Shown here in pieces: positions 28,001 through 40,000 of a DNA stretch of 64,000 bases. The position numbers were made by a program, and so were the translations under genes. The notes under the pieces are model-generated. The model searched no databases. It was given only the letters and a program-made list of their open reading frames with translations, and had not been told where the DNA came from. Positions within the stretch are counted from its first letter, which is position 1; every line of letters begins with the position of its first letter. The stretch is from Nageia nagi (taxonomy: Eukaryota; Pinophyta), in assembly GCA_050084985.1 (NCBI GenBank), contig JBITNC010000002.1, positions 24,986,001 through 25,050,000 of the forward strand, in the 5' to 3' direction.

Positions 28001-31000
28001 TAGTCTCGCCAGGTAGTACATATGAAGGTCCAGCCAACCTTACTTCCTCAAATGCTGCCCTCAAGTAAGGTGAGCGTGCAAGATGAAAAGGCAAGGCATG
28101 TGCATAAAATAATCTTCCCATTGCATCATCAGCTCTCTCTTTCTGCTACAAGTTTAATGCTTCAACTATATTTCCTCTTTTTTTGGAGGGGAATGTAGGA
28201 CTTGGCAAGCTAGAAGAGAGTCCAATTTCTTTTTCTCTAACTGATGAGGAGGAGGAAACAATGGAGGCTTGGGTAGATTTAGGAATGGCCGGCCCATGAT
28301 TCCTAAGGTAAGCCTCTTGTGCAAGCCTACTAGCTTCTGCAAACATAAATTTATTCATTTCTTTACAAACCCTCACCCCTGCCCCTTGTTTATCAGTCAA
28401 ATGTGATTCAATCCTAGTATAACTCCCTTTAAATGTGGAGTTACAAATGTGACATTTATAAGTTCTTGCTCCCCCTTCAATCTTTTTCCCAGCATCTAGG
28501 TTTGTGACAAACTGTAACAGTGGTTTTTTACGATTAAATGGACCTTTAGCAAAATGTTTTAACATTGTGTATGGGCAATCAAAGACTGATGTGTTTTCTT
28601 GCTCATTTTCAACTCCCATTTGTGATGTTTCTACCTCATAGCTTTGATTTTCTTCCTCAATATCACTCATCTTGGACTGTTTTTTTTTTTAAAACTACAA
28701 GTAAAGTTTAAAATTTAAACTAAACAAGTAGAGAATGAGAAACAGAAAATTAAAAACCTTGGACTGTGCTAGGTAATTTTCTTCTCCTCCTTGGCTTTTC
28801 TCCACTACACTGTTGAGTTTCTCTTCCTCCCTCCTTGCTCTTTCTCCTCACTGCTGTGTTTCTCTTCCTCCCTCCTTGCTCTTTCTCCTCACTGCTGTTT
28901 TTTTTCTTCTGTTTGCTGTCTTTCTTTTCCTCTTTGCTGTCTTTCGCCTCTACACAAAGACAAATGATAACAAAATCACTTTTAGCCTTTTAGAGGAGCT
29001 TTTTAGGGTTAAAGGGGGTGCAAAGTTAGGTGGAACCCATGTTAGGAGGTTTAAAAAGTTTTTTTTTAAGTGAAAAGTGTTTTTTTTTTAGCTTTAAGCT
29101 CTCCAGCCACGCCAGCCTCTAGGGGAATGTCGGACGTCCCCAGGAATGGTCGGGGAATGGCGGCCGTTCCTTGGCTGTTCCCGGGGACGGCCAGCCGTTC
29201 CCTTGCCGTTCCCGATCAGGGGGACGGTCGGGGAACGTTCCCCCTTCCCCGGGAGCCGTCTCGGGAACGGCCCCCAACCGTCCCCCAAAAGGGGAACGAC
29301 TGGGAAACGTTTCCCAAGGCGTTCCCGTGTTCCCAAAACATGGGAACGTCGGGAACGGCTCCTCCAGGAGGAGGAACGCGTCCCGTGGAACACTGGTTAA
29401 AACCAGTCCTAGTAGCCATACATCCCTCTTCGGGACAGCCAGGAGGTTGTTCGAAGGAGTAAAAACACAAATCAATTATTGTAATCAAACGTTCAACCTA
29501 TTGGAGGAGTCTTTTTCCATTTGCAGAGGTTTTTCAGCTAGATCCATTTATGGTTTGTTTCTTTACATTGTTATTTTCCAGTTATATTTGCAGTAAGAGT
29601 TTTGTGTGGAGAAAAACATAAATAAAAATCAGTATTTTCAAATCTGTGTTTGTGTGTTATTTTCTTGTGTTCAAAAAAATTGTATTTGGGTCACTTCAGT
29701 GGTGTCAGAGCCAAAATCTTGCCAGCCTATGAGTAGATCTAGTAGATCTGACAATTATTCTGAGGAGATTTGGTAGATCTAAATAGATCCAAAAGTATTA
29801 TGAATAGATCTATTGGATCTAAAACTTTTGTGATTGGATCTATTAGATCTGTAGGTTTTATCAACAAATCTGAAAGTTTAAGATCAGATCCAAGGTGATC
29901 TGAAGATTTGAAAAGCAGTTTAAAAAAAACAAAAATCAGTGGATGCCTTAATTGAAGAGGCGAATACCCTAATGAAGAAGTTGGATCTCACATATGTTAC
30001 CAGGAAAGAGATGACAATATTTCGGGAAAGAATTTTAAATACGCCAAAAAGTTTTCAAGAAAGAGTAGGGTTTGATAGATTTGTAAATCTGCAAACCAAA
30101 AGGAAACCTAGTGGAGGTGATAAAAGAGGAGATTGGAGGTCATCTACAACAAGATCTAGATTTGAACCAACTAGATCCATGCTTGGAAAGCTTAGATCTA
30201 CGGATGAAGAGCTTAGATCTGCACTTGAAAAGTTCAGATCTACAAAAATAGTATTGGAGCAGCAGCAAGAGAAGGTAAAAAATGAAAAACAACATGAAGG
30301 TATCATGACCAATGATGTCACTAATGCAGTAACAGAAAAAGATGCCCTAATTTCTGAGGAAGAGGAATTGAAATCAGAAATTGTTGATAAGGAAACTAAC
30401 TTACCACATGCGAAATGTTGCAAAGAAAATGACAGAAAGAAACCAGACATGGATCCTGAAACAAAGGATGATGGACAAACATCAATAGGTGGTGATGCCC
30501 TAGTTTCGGAGGGAACTATAGCTGTAAGTGATTTCTCTCCTTACAACAGTGATTTTTTAGAAAGTTAGATGTTGTCTTGGATCAGCCTACATTTGATGAA
30601 AATTCAAAGTCTGAACTAAAAACACCAGCGAATGCAAACACAAGTCGAACTTTGGACTGTCCAATGGTGAAGCAGAAAAATCAATGTATGGTTCAACAAT
30701 GATGTCAAATTTGATAGTGAGTTCCGTTTCTGATGACTTAAGTATGGAGCCAGAAAAATTATCAAACTCAGGAATGCACTTTGTTTCAAGTCCAAGTAAA
30801 TCACTATCTGATGATTTGCATGGAAGTCAGAAGACAGTTAAAGCTCTTCAACAAACAACCCTAATTCAGGTCTCAGTAAGTTTATCAAAAAATTCAGATA
30901 ACTCATGAGCACAGAAAAGCATTGATTCTTGTGTTATACCTTTTAAGGAGTTCCTTCCATTGAAGGTTGAAAAAAAATTGCAGAGAACAGACCTTCACAG

Positions 31001-34000
31001 TCCCATACATGGCCCACCTATTAAATGGCCACACTGGATATTCTGTCATGAGGAATTCTTAGTGAAAATCTTCAGAAACCTAAGGAAGTCTATGGTTGAA
31101 GAGGAACAAAGAAGACTTTCACGTTTAAGAGATTTGGCCCATCATTCATTATTCTAAAAACGTTTGTCAGGCTTGCTCCGGGTGGTTCAAAGAGGATTGT
31201 GAAGAGAAACCCATTTGTTACACCTTCTGAGAGCATAATTAAAACACAGCAGATCAAGAGAGGTCCTGTGAAGCGGATCATTGCATGTGATATTAACATT
31301 CAAGCGTCATCAAAAGAGAGTGTTCCGGGACTCCTCAAGAATTTTGCAGACCAGTTTTTGGATACAGGTTATAATTTGTTGATGCAGTCTGTCAGGGAAG
31401 ACATTAGAAAAGAGCATCCTGCAATTCAAAACAGTGACATCATTGTATTCTTTGAAGTTGCTCATTTCTCCACAGCATATCAGCGCTGCTGTGTGACCAA
31501 CAGTAAAGGGAGAAGTGGAACATCTGAAGTTAATAAATAAGATGAGAAAGGGAATGATACATTGTTCCGAGGTCTCATTTGTGGCCCTATTGCATGAACT
31601 ATGAATGAAGCTATGTTTGATATGGTTATCTCGAAATGGCATCATGCTTTTGAAGCACTAAATGACACGAATGACCTCAAGATTTTAACGACAGCAGGAG
31701 CTCTTGTAAAGGAAATGATTCACATGTTGGATATGTTTCTCAAAATTTCTCGTAATAGTCCAACTGAGACAGAACAAGAGTCCCGGATTGCAAGGAAACT
31801 TCTTTATAAAGTTTTCTTTGACCAAAGAAATCGAGGAATTACACATACACATTTCCTGCTGATGCTCATAAAGTTTTTTGATAATCATAAGAAGCCTTGA
31901 AGTCACTTGGGCAGATTTGATGTAAATTACTCACATTGTGCTGCGTCTCATGGAGACTATCAAAGAAGCAGATGGAACTTTGAGGGTGCTCAAGAAATCT
32001 CAAAAAGGGAGGAAGGAAAAAAAGATGCCTGGTAATTAATTGGAACAGGTTGCGGAGCAGTCTGGGAATTCAGGGGTCTCATCAAACCCTACCAAAACAG
32101 CAGGTTGAAACAGTTGTGACACTAATGACATGGTAATCGGTGGGGATGCTAATGAGAAGCCAATGGATGAGGCTTCAGAATTTAATGATGAAGGATTGAA
32201 CTCAGAAATGCACATAGATGATGTAGAAGAAAACAGCGATATGTTCAAAATCAAAAGCAATGGGCAAGTCGATCAAAGCAGTGCCTTGGATAACAATGAT
32301 GAATGTGAAGAAGTAGATTGCTTAGAAAACCCTATTGATGGAATTATCAACTCAGAAAATGATGTCACTTGGGAAGGATCAGAAATTCTGCAATATCAAG
32401 CTTTGGTGGATTGCTTGGGGTCAGGAAATTCTGGAGGGGTAGACTTGTAATGTCCCAAATATTTTCCAGCCTTGTATATAATGTGTTTTCGTATTTTTTG
32501 AGTCATCGTAAATCCTAGAAGAGGGACATCTACCCTTGAGGGGTTATTTGAGAGTGTTTGTTATGTTTTATTATCAAAATATGTGTTAGTCATGTTAATA
32601 TATGGGTTAGTAAAGTTAGTCAAAGCTATATCATATGCATTTGGTAAAGTGACATTTTTTTAAGTTATTATTATTATTAGTTATTTTATTTCTTTATTGT
32701 GTGGGTCTCAGGTGAGTTAGTAACTTTAAATGATCTCAACATGAGATTATATCACAACCATAGGATCTTATAAGTATGAGATCTAATCTCAGCCCTCCAT
32801 AGTTAAATCTAAGGTTGGGATTTATTCTCACATTAAGGTGTGAGGTATAAAAGTGTTTTAGGGCTTCATTTGTTGTTGTTGATGTTTTGGATATTATTTG
32901 GAAAATACTCAGTATTCTTGAGCTCTTGGAGACTGCTGAAAGTGTCTCTTAGAGATTTTGGGGTTCTCATTGGACCAAATCCAATGGAGGCTAGTCCAGT
33001 TAGCTTTCTACCCATTGGATCTAACAAATCCATAGTAGGGTTTGTAGTTTGGACATATATTGTGAAGCATAACTGAAGCAAAAGAGCAGATCTACATATT
33101 GGAGTGCAAGTTAGCAAGGTTTTGAGCAGTGATTCAGATAGATCAAACTAGCAAGATGTGATGTCGGCCCTAGGAGGGCCATTTCGCAGCTTAGAAGTGT
33201 TAAAACCAATCCTAGGAGCCATGTATCCCTCTTTGGGACAGCCAGGAGGTTGTTTGAAGGAGTAAAAATGTAGATCAGTTCTTGTAATCAGATGTTCAGC
33301 CTAGGAGGAGTGTTTTTTCATTTGCAGAGGTTTTTCAGCTAGATCCATTTATAGTTTGTTTCTTTACATTGTTATTTTTCAGTTATATTTGCAGTAAGAG
33401 TTTTGTGTGGAGAAAAACATAAATAAAAATCAGTATTTTCAAATCTGTGTTTGTGTGTTATTTTCTTGCGTTTGGAAAAATTGTATTTGGCTCACTTCAT
33501 GTTGATAGTGTGTTTGCATAATACTTTGTTCTTTTGTTTGTAAAGTATATTGTTGGCTGTTGTATAAATGATACAAACATCAATTCAAGCGACACACTGA
33601 CACAAAATATCATCGTGAGAGGTACGCCTGGTACTGCACTTGTTTAAGTGCTAAAATATGTGACAAAACCTAAGAGAGGCTACAGATAAGGTTCCCAAAT
33701 GTTGTTTGATCTTAGTGATTAAAAAACGTTACATTTCTAAAATGAAAATGCTGTTTGACATTTTATTAGATACTGGAGTAGGAAAGATAGGCTAAAAGAG
33801 AGTGCTTTTCACCATTAACATCAATGGTCTTGCAGCTCTTACATGTTTATCATCCACAATGCATTAGAAGTTATATCTCTCCCAGTCTTGCTATAAAGCT
33901 TATGACAATTTGATTCTTATGTTGGGTCATAGCAAGAAAATCACACACAACCGATGAGTAATTGCAGCTCTCAAGTCAATTTGGATCAAATGAGAAACCA

Positions 34001-37000
34001 CAACTCAAACCAATGGTGCTAATAGTCCTATAGAAAGCAACATTGGCCTTCGAATAAGACATGGGGTGTTGTTGTAGGTCCAATTGCCACACCCCTAGTT
34101 CTCAACCCACTGTGGACAAGATTGGGACATAAGCAAATTTCTGGTATTTTTCTGAGATCCCATTCAATGCAACAAGGTAGTGTTCTATTGGGAGCGCATG
34201 GCCCAAGCAATTATTGTTTGTTGGCATGGTTTCAAGCCATTCACTTATCATGAGATGCTAGGTCTCTTCCTTGACAAACCTATGTGTGATATATAATTGA
34301 TCATTCAAGAGCAATAGAAAGATTGGAAGGGTTGCAATATAATGATATGGGTGGATCAATGGAAGTAATAGAACTCTCATCAACTTCCTTCTTTCTTCCA
34401 CGAGGGGTTTGTTTTTTTGAAATTGATGGATTCCTCACTGAATATTAAAAATGTTATATCTCTTGCCAATATAATCAATTAGATCGTCATGGAGGAGGGG
34501 ACAGAAAATGTTGTGCAAATCCTCATTGATTATGCATCCTTCAATATGGCAATAGGGAAAATAATTGAGAAGAGGCATCTTATATTTTTTGGACTCTATG
34601 TGTTGCCTAATTTCTCAATGTCATGCTTAAGGAAATTGAGAAACTTGGCTGCATGAAACAGGTTGTCAAGAGAGTCAAGAATATAACAAATGCATCTAAA
34701 TCACACATGATTACTCGATTTGATGAGGGAATTTACTAAAACAAAGGAGCTTGTTTGACTTGGCATGACTTGTTTTAGTACAAGCTTTATTATATTGCAA
34801 AGTTTGTACAAGTCAAAAGCACCATTAAAGAGTGTTAGTCAATATGGAGTGGACAAGATTTAAACATGTCCATATGCCCAAGAGCGAAAATATGATCCAA
34901 ATGGAGTTTTAAGATGCTTCAAGGAAGGCCTCTTATGAGATCATTCAAAAAATGCTTTTATATTCCTCTTGCAATTTTCAAAGCCCTTGGTGAGAATACT
35001 ATTGTCTCATTGATAAAGGCATTTCTAATGAAATACCATTGGGGTACATTTATGCAGCAATGGGTAGGACAAGGAGGCTATAGGTGTCTTCTATAACTAT
35101 GTGGAGAAAGAGTACACTCTCATTTGGGACATTTGCAGGTGGTCAAATGAGCTACATAATCTTTTGCACACAACAAGCTCAATTTGAACCTCAAGTACTT
35201 TTATGATAAAAAAAAATGTGGTAAATGAGGAGGTCCCAACTAGCCTACATATAACCATTGCATGTATGTTGTCCACTAACAAATTGTGAGACAAAAAACT
35301 CAAAGAATTACAAATTTACAAGGCTAAAAAGGGTTACCTATTTTCTAGTCCTACTTGGATCCTTAAAAAGTACGAATCAACAACCAAGTAAATAGTTATT
35401 ATGAATTTGTAAACTTCATCCTTATTCATTTTTTATTTTCTTATAATGTATTAAATTAATCATTTACATTGCACATGAGCTTTCACATTAGTGCAAGTCA
35501 ATGTCACCATGGACCCTTGTTAGTCGTGTTGTTGATTCATCGAGTGGACTATTTGGATAGAGTTGATAGTTGTCGGTTGAGGATTAGACCTTAACATTGG
35601 AAACATCCACCTATTTGAATGTCCGAGTTTTGCGTGGATCAGTCGTTCGACCAGGCTTGGTTTTCGGAGACCATTATCCCGACTATGTCCTCATAGACCT
35701 TTGTGATCTATTGCCGCAAGGTAGGCTTGGTGTCGGGATGTGTATTCTTATTGTCGCAGGGCTTACTTGGTGTCGGGGCATCACCAATTTAAAATGAAGG
35801 AAAATATGATGGGGAACACTTGCTTAGGCTACAGAATCAGGTGGAATCGAGCTGACAACATATCCTTAAGTGAGGAGGTTTATGTTGGAATGTATAATGC
35901 ATTATTGTAAATGTTTGTATTAAATTTTCTATGTAAGTTCACTGATACTTAAGGGTATCATTTGATACCTTAAGTATTTAAGTGAATATGATAATGTAAC
36001 TTGTCCTACACTCCATGTCATGAGTATGCCCCTTGAGTAAAAGGATGTGCATGTCATGCTTTTGTACATTGGATAAAAGGGTGATCCAATAAAGGATTTT
36101 CGCCTATAAATAGAAGGCTCCCTCTTTGTGCTTACACACCAATTATGGACTAAAGTTATGCTATAGGATAGAAGTGTAGGAGTTGAGATTAGGAGGATTG
36201 TAAGAGAGTTGTATTTGTGATTGAAGTAAAGATCTAATTAGTGAATGTACTCCTAGTTGGAGGAACCACTTTACATATTGAGTTACTTTGTGAGATTGTC
36301 TTATTTGTGAGTTTGTTAGATGTGTATTGTGAGCTTTCAAGAGACCTTGGTTGTTTAGGAATTATCTTGTTAGTGTTAATTCCTTCAATTTGGTATCAGA
36401 GCAACCTTGGAAGCTCTTTTTCACATCCTTGGTGTTGAGGCACTTCATCATCTTTGGAGGTTTACTCTTCTTGGTTGAGGTAAAACAATTTAGAGGTATA
36501 ACCCCTTATCCTTTTTAATAGTTCATTCTTGATACTAACATTCTTTTATGATTATATTAGTTCAACTCTTAACAAATACTGCTTCAATAACATAATATAT
36601 TTTTGCTCTTTTTTTTCCTACTAATAATTTTTTTTGTTAGTGATTGGGCATTAATACATTAGGCAAAATTTGCTATTTTTTTCTCCTCATGAGGTACTAA
36701 CTTTGTTTATATGTTAGTTGCAATATTGATGTTTTTTTTTAATATATATATATATATTTTGTAGTTACACATTTGTGTTGCAATTTTTTTTTCTCACACA
36801 CACACATATATATATATCTTGAAGGTATTTTTTTTCCAAAATACTTTAACTCAAAATATAGCTTTTTTTACAAAGGTTTTTTTTTGAGCTATTTTAAAAT
36901 CAAATTTTTTTACAAACTTGGAATATATATATATATATAAACAAAAAAAAAACACTCCGGCGGCCCCGCCGCCTCGCAGCACCAGCTCTGCACTCCTCCC

Positions 37001-40000
37001 GCGGCCCCGACGCCTCGCAACACCAGCTCTGCACTCCTCCTACCGCCTCGCAACACCAGCACTCCTCCAATTGTTCTTAATTTATGTTTCCTGACATGTA
37101 CACACCGCATTATATTGGTCTGGTTTTGACTTCCAAACAACGAACATTGACATTAAAAATTTCATCTCCTTCCTCCGGTGGTATCCTACTTGGGAACTGT
37201 ACTGAAGCTGCCATGCGCATTGTTGTATATTTTCCGATTTTCATCTGTTCATCAAAATCAAGTGCTCCAGGTATAATATGGAATCCTGTTTCGAGTTTAC
37301 TGTAAGAATTCACCATCAGACGTCCTGGTGTCTCCCAAAACTTTTCTAGATCTATAAGAGACATCCTGCATGAATTTCATCCGCGCAGCAACACTGTGAA
37401 TACCCTGAATCCATTTATTGGAGGGTTGGTGTATGCCCCTCCTCTCTCTTTGAGGGTCCTCCCAATCTGTTCTTCTTGGATTTCCATGTGACCCAGGACT
37501 GGTCACAAATTGGTCTTCTCCTTGTTTTGCAACCCAAGTTGGCCCTTTCAAGAGGATTGGACCCTTCAAATCAAAGCGAAGAACTGAATGAGAAGTTCTA
37601 GTGAGAGCTTGGCCCAATATATTCAACAAACGTACCCCTAGAATTTCACTGTGTTGGCCTTGTAGTGGGGGTGGACTCCATGGTTCCCCAAATCACATTG
37701 CCTGTGTGTAAATGTGTTTGTTGAGGTGGAGTTTGACAACCAGGAGGCCCACCATTGGGATATGGGTAGTTGGGATGAGGGAATGGTTCAGAAATAACTA
37801 GATAAGTGTTCAATAGCATCTGATGCCATGGATATGATTGCTTTGAAGGCTAATTCAAAAGAAAATTTATATGGATGCTCCCTCCTCCACCACCCCGCCT
37901 ACAGCTCCCTCCTGCCGCCGCCTCGCCTGTGGCTCCCTCCTACCGCTGCCCCGATCTACGACCTCCGTCGCTGCTTCGCAGCCTTCTGCCGCACCACCAC
38001 CATGACGTAGTTCCTTTGCTGCCCACCCACCCGCGCCGCCCACGTGGCCTCCTATGCAGCCTCCAAGCATCGCTCGCTGCTCTTGGCTGATCTTTTTTTT
38101 GAGGATCTTAATTTTTTTTTACAGCAACCTTTTTCTTATATCTTGTCTTACTTATGCATAAAGTAAAATGCGAAAGATGCACTTTGTATTTTACTCTACT
38201 CCACCTAGATGCATTAAATTGGCTGACAAATTTAATGTATCTAGGTGGAGTAGAGTAAAATACAAAAGGATGCATTAAATTTGCTAACAAATTTAATGCA
38301 TCTAGCTGGAGTGTGAGTTTTATAATGAATCAAATGGAGTAAGGATTACACCTAAGCTTTTAATATCTTACAAGTAATCATTATTTTTTAATACTTGAAA
38401 GGTGAATCATGAATACTAAGTAAAAATAAAGAATTTTTTAAGTATTCTTACAATGATGGCAAGTTTTTTCAAAATTTTACTTGACATTAAAAGGTAATAC
38501 CAAAAAGTATTTATCATCATCATTGCTTACTAAGTGTTAAAAAATGCATAATTCCTCTTTTATGATAGGTATTTGTTTGCATTTACTTAAAATTCTTTTA
38601 AGTATTCATCATATTGCTTAAAGATCAATTTTAAAGTAAATGGAGGGGGAAATATCTATGAAATTCATTTACTTTAAAATTTTTAGAAACTTAATTTTTT
38701 AAGTTTTATTATGCATGCTTAGGACTTAAATCTTTAAGTTAATGATGCATGCTCCTTATATTTAAATTTAAGTATTGCTTGCTTATGCAAAACAAGGAAA
38801 TGATGCATATTGACTTAATTTTAAAAGCTATGTGAATAATGCATTTTTTTTTTTTTTGCTTAAAATTTAATTTTTTTAATGCATGCTCAAGGACTTAAAT
38901 TTTTTAAGTTAATGGTACATGCTTAGTACTCAACTTTAAATGATGCATACTTAAGATTAATACTTATGCATATTACTTAAAATTTTAAGTTAATAAATGC
39001 ATGCTTAGAACTTAAATTTTTAAATTAATGTTGTATGCTTAGGATTTAATTTCTTAAGTTAAAAGATACATGTTGAGTATTTATCCTTCATGCAAAGACA
39101 ACTTATGCAAATTTTTGAAATTAATACATGCTTATACTTAAGTACTTCTCATTTTTTTTTGCAAAATGAATTTGAGCAAAATATGGACTTGTGTAAAGAT
39201 GTCCTTTAGGGGTTAATAAACAAAACCCATTGAACACTTAGGTTTCAAACTGAATGGATGATGTTTTATTTACTTCATGTTTCGCACTTTGATTTATTTG
39301 CTTATACAAACAAAAACGTAAACATTGATATGAGCAACCCCCTAAAATGAACACATCTGCACGTACATTCCGCAACATGACTTGTTTGGAGAGCCATGAG
39401 GTGAGGACAGGCAGACTGGAGCCTTTAAGTCCGACGATTCAAGTGGTAAAAAGTCTATAATTCTTAATTGACCCTAAGTCCTCTATTGGTCTAGATTTAA
39501 CTCCAATAGGTGTAGTGATACCATATATCCGCACGTCCATTTAGGGATTATCCTAATAACCTAGGAGGACAACTTGAAACCTAATCAAAATTAATAATTT
39601 AGCCGATCTAATAAACGTTGAAACCTTGGAAAATAGTCAGTACTCCTTGTGAGAGTATATTGCTGCCCAAGGGGAACTAGTTGAGGATTGGTAGGACCTA
39701 GGCTTCTATTGTGTGGGCATCCAAATGAAGGCCTAATTTTAGACAAGAAAACATGCCTAAACAATGTCACTCTACATCTACGGTTCTTGAGATGAGAAAT
39801 GTATTTGGGTACATGGGTTATTCTTTGAATTGTAAAACATTTGCACTTATGAATCAAATCAAGCATGTCTTTAATGTTAAATGTAACATGTATTATTTAC
39901 TTGTTTAAAACTTAACATTTAATGTTGCTTATTGAAACCACATGCTTATTATTTCACATTCTTGTGTAGCAAATGGGAGAATCCTTTTTATCCAAACACA

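Larger units (their letters stand above)
25508..29395 (-). mobile_element. hAT transposon, nearly complete
   Basis: The ends are CAGTGTTCCAC...GTGGAACACTG, an 11-bp perfect terminal inverted repeat of hAT type. The 8-bp duplication GTTAAAAC lies at 25500-25507 and 29396-29403. The 3888-bp element carries one five-exon transposase gene on the minus strand. GC-rich arrays of GGGAACG/CGTTCCC fill the 120 bp inside the left end and the 300 bp inside the right end. It inserted into the 5' LTR of the TIMELESS-bearing element and is therefore younger than it. Confidence 0.95.
24730..29698 (+). repeat. 5' LTR of the TIMELESS-bearing element (split by hAT)
   Basis: 24730-25507 aligns to 32446-33203 and 29404-29698 aligns to about 33204-33499; the 3.9 kb between is the hAT element. 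A TATA box (tataaaag) lies at 25140-25147, matching 32846-32853 in the 3' LTR. Differences between the two LTRs are modest, including a short extra stretch near 24905-24940 here. Confidence 0.9.
24730..33499 (+). mobile_element. LTR element with captured TIMELESS fragment (pol-less)
   Basis: The 5' LTR (24730-29698, split by a hAT insertion) and 3' LTR (32446-33499, 1054 bp) both open TGTAATGTCCCAAAT and close with CACTTCA. TGTTG flanks both sides (24725-24729 and 33500-33504). The primer site TGGTGTCAGAGC is at 29700-29711 and a purine tract ggaggggtaga at 32433-32443. The 2.75-kb interior contains no protease, integrase or RT. It has a leader, one ORF with coiled-coil character, and a degraded TIMELESS segment. 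Such an element must have moved using enzymes from another copia-type element. Confidence 0.9.

Noticed and set aside
29070-29596. Five long overlapping frames on both strands (up to 141 codons)
   Set aside because: They come from GC-rich GGGAACG low complexity at the hAT end, with proline/arginine-rich translations in every frame and no domain.
30055-30450. 131-codon minus-strand frame
   Set aside because: It is the antisense of the plus-strand ORF 29939-30568 and is rich in serine and phenylalanine as expected for a shadow.
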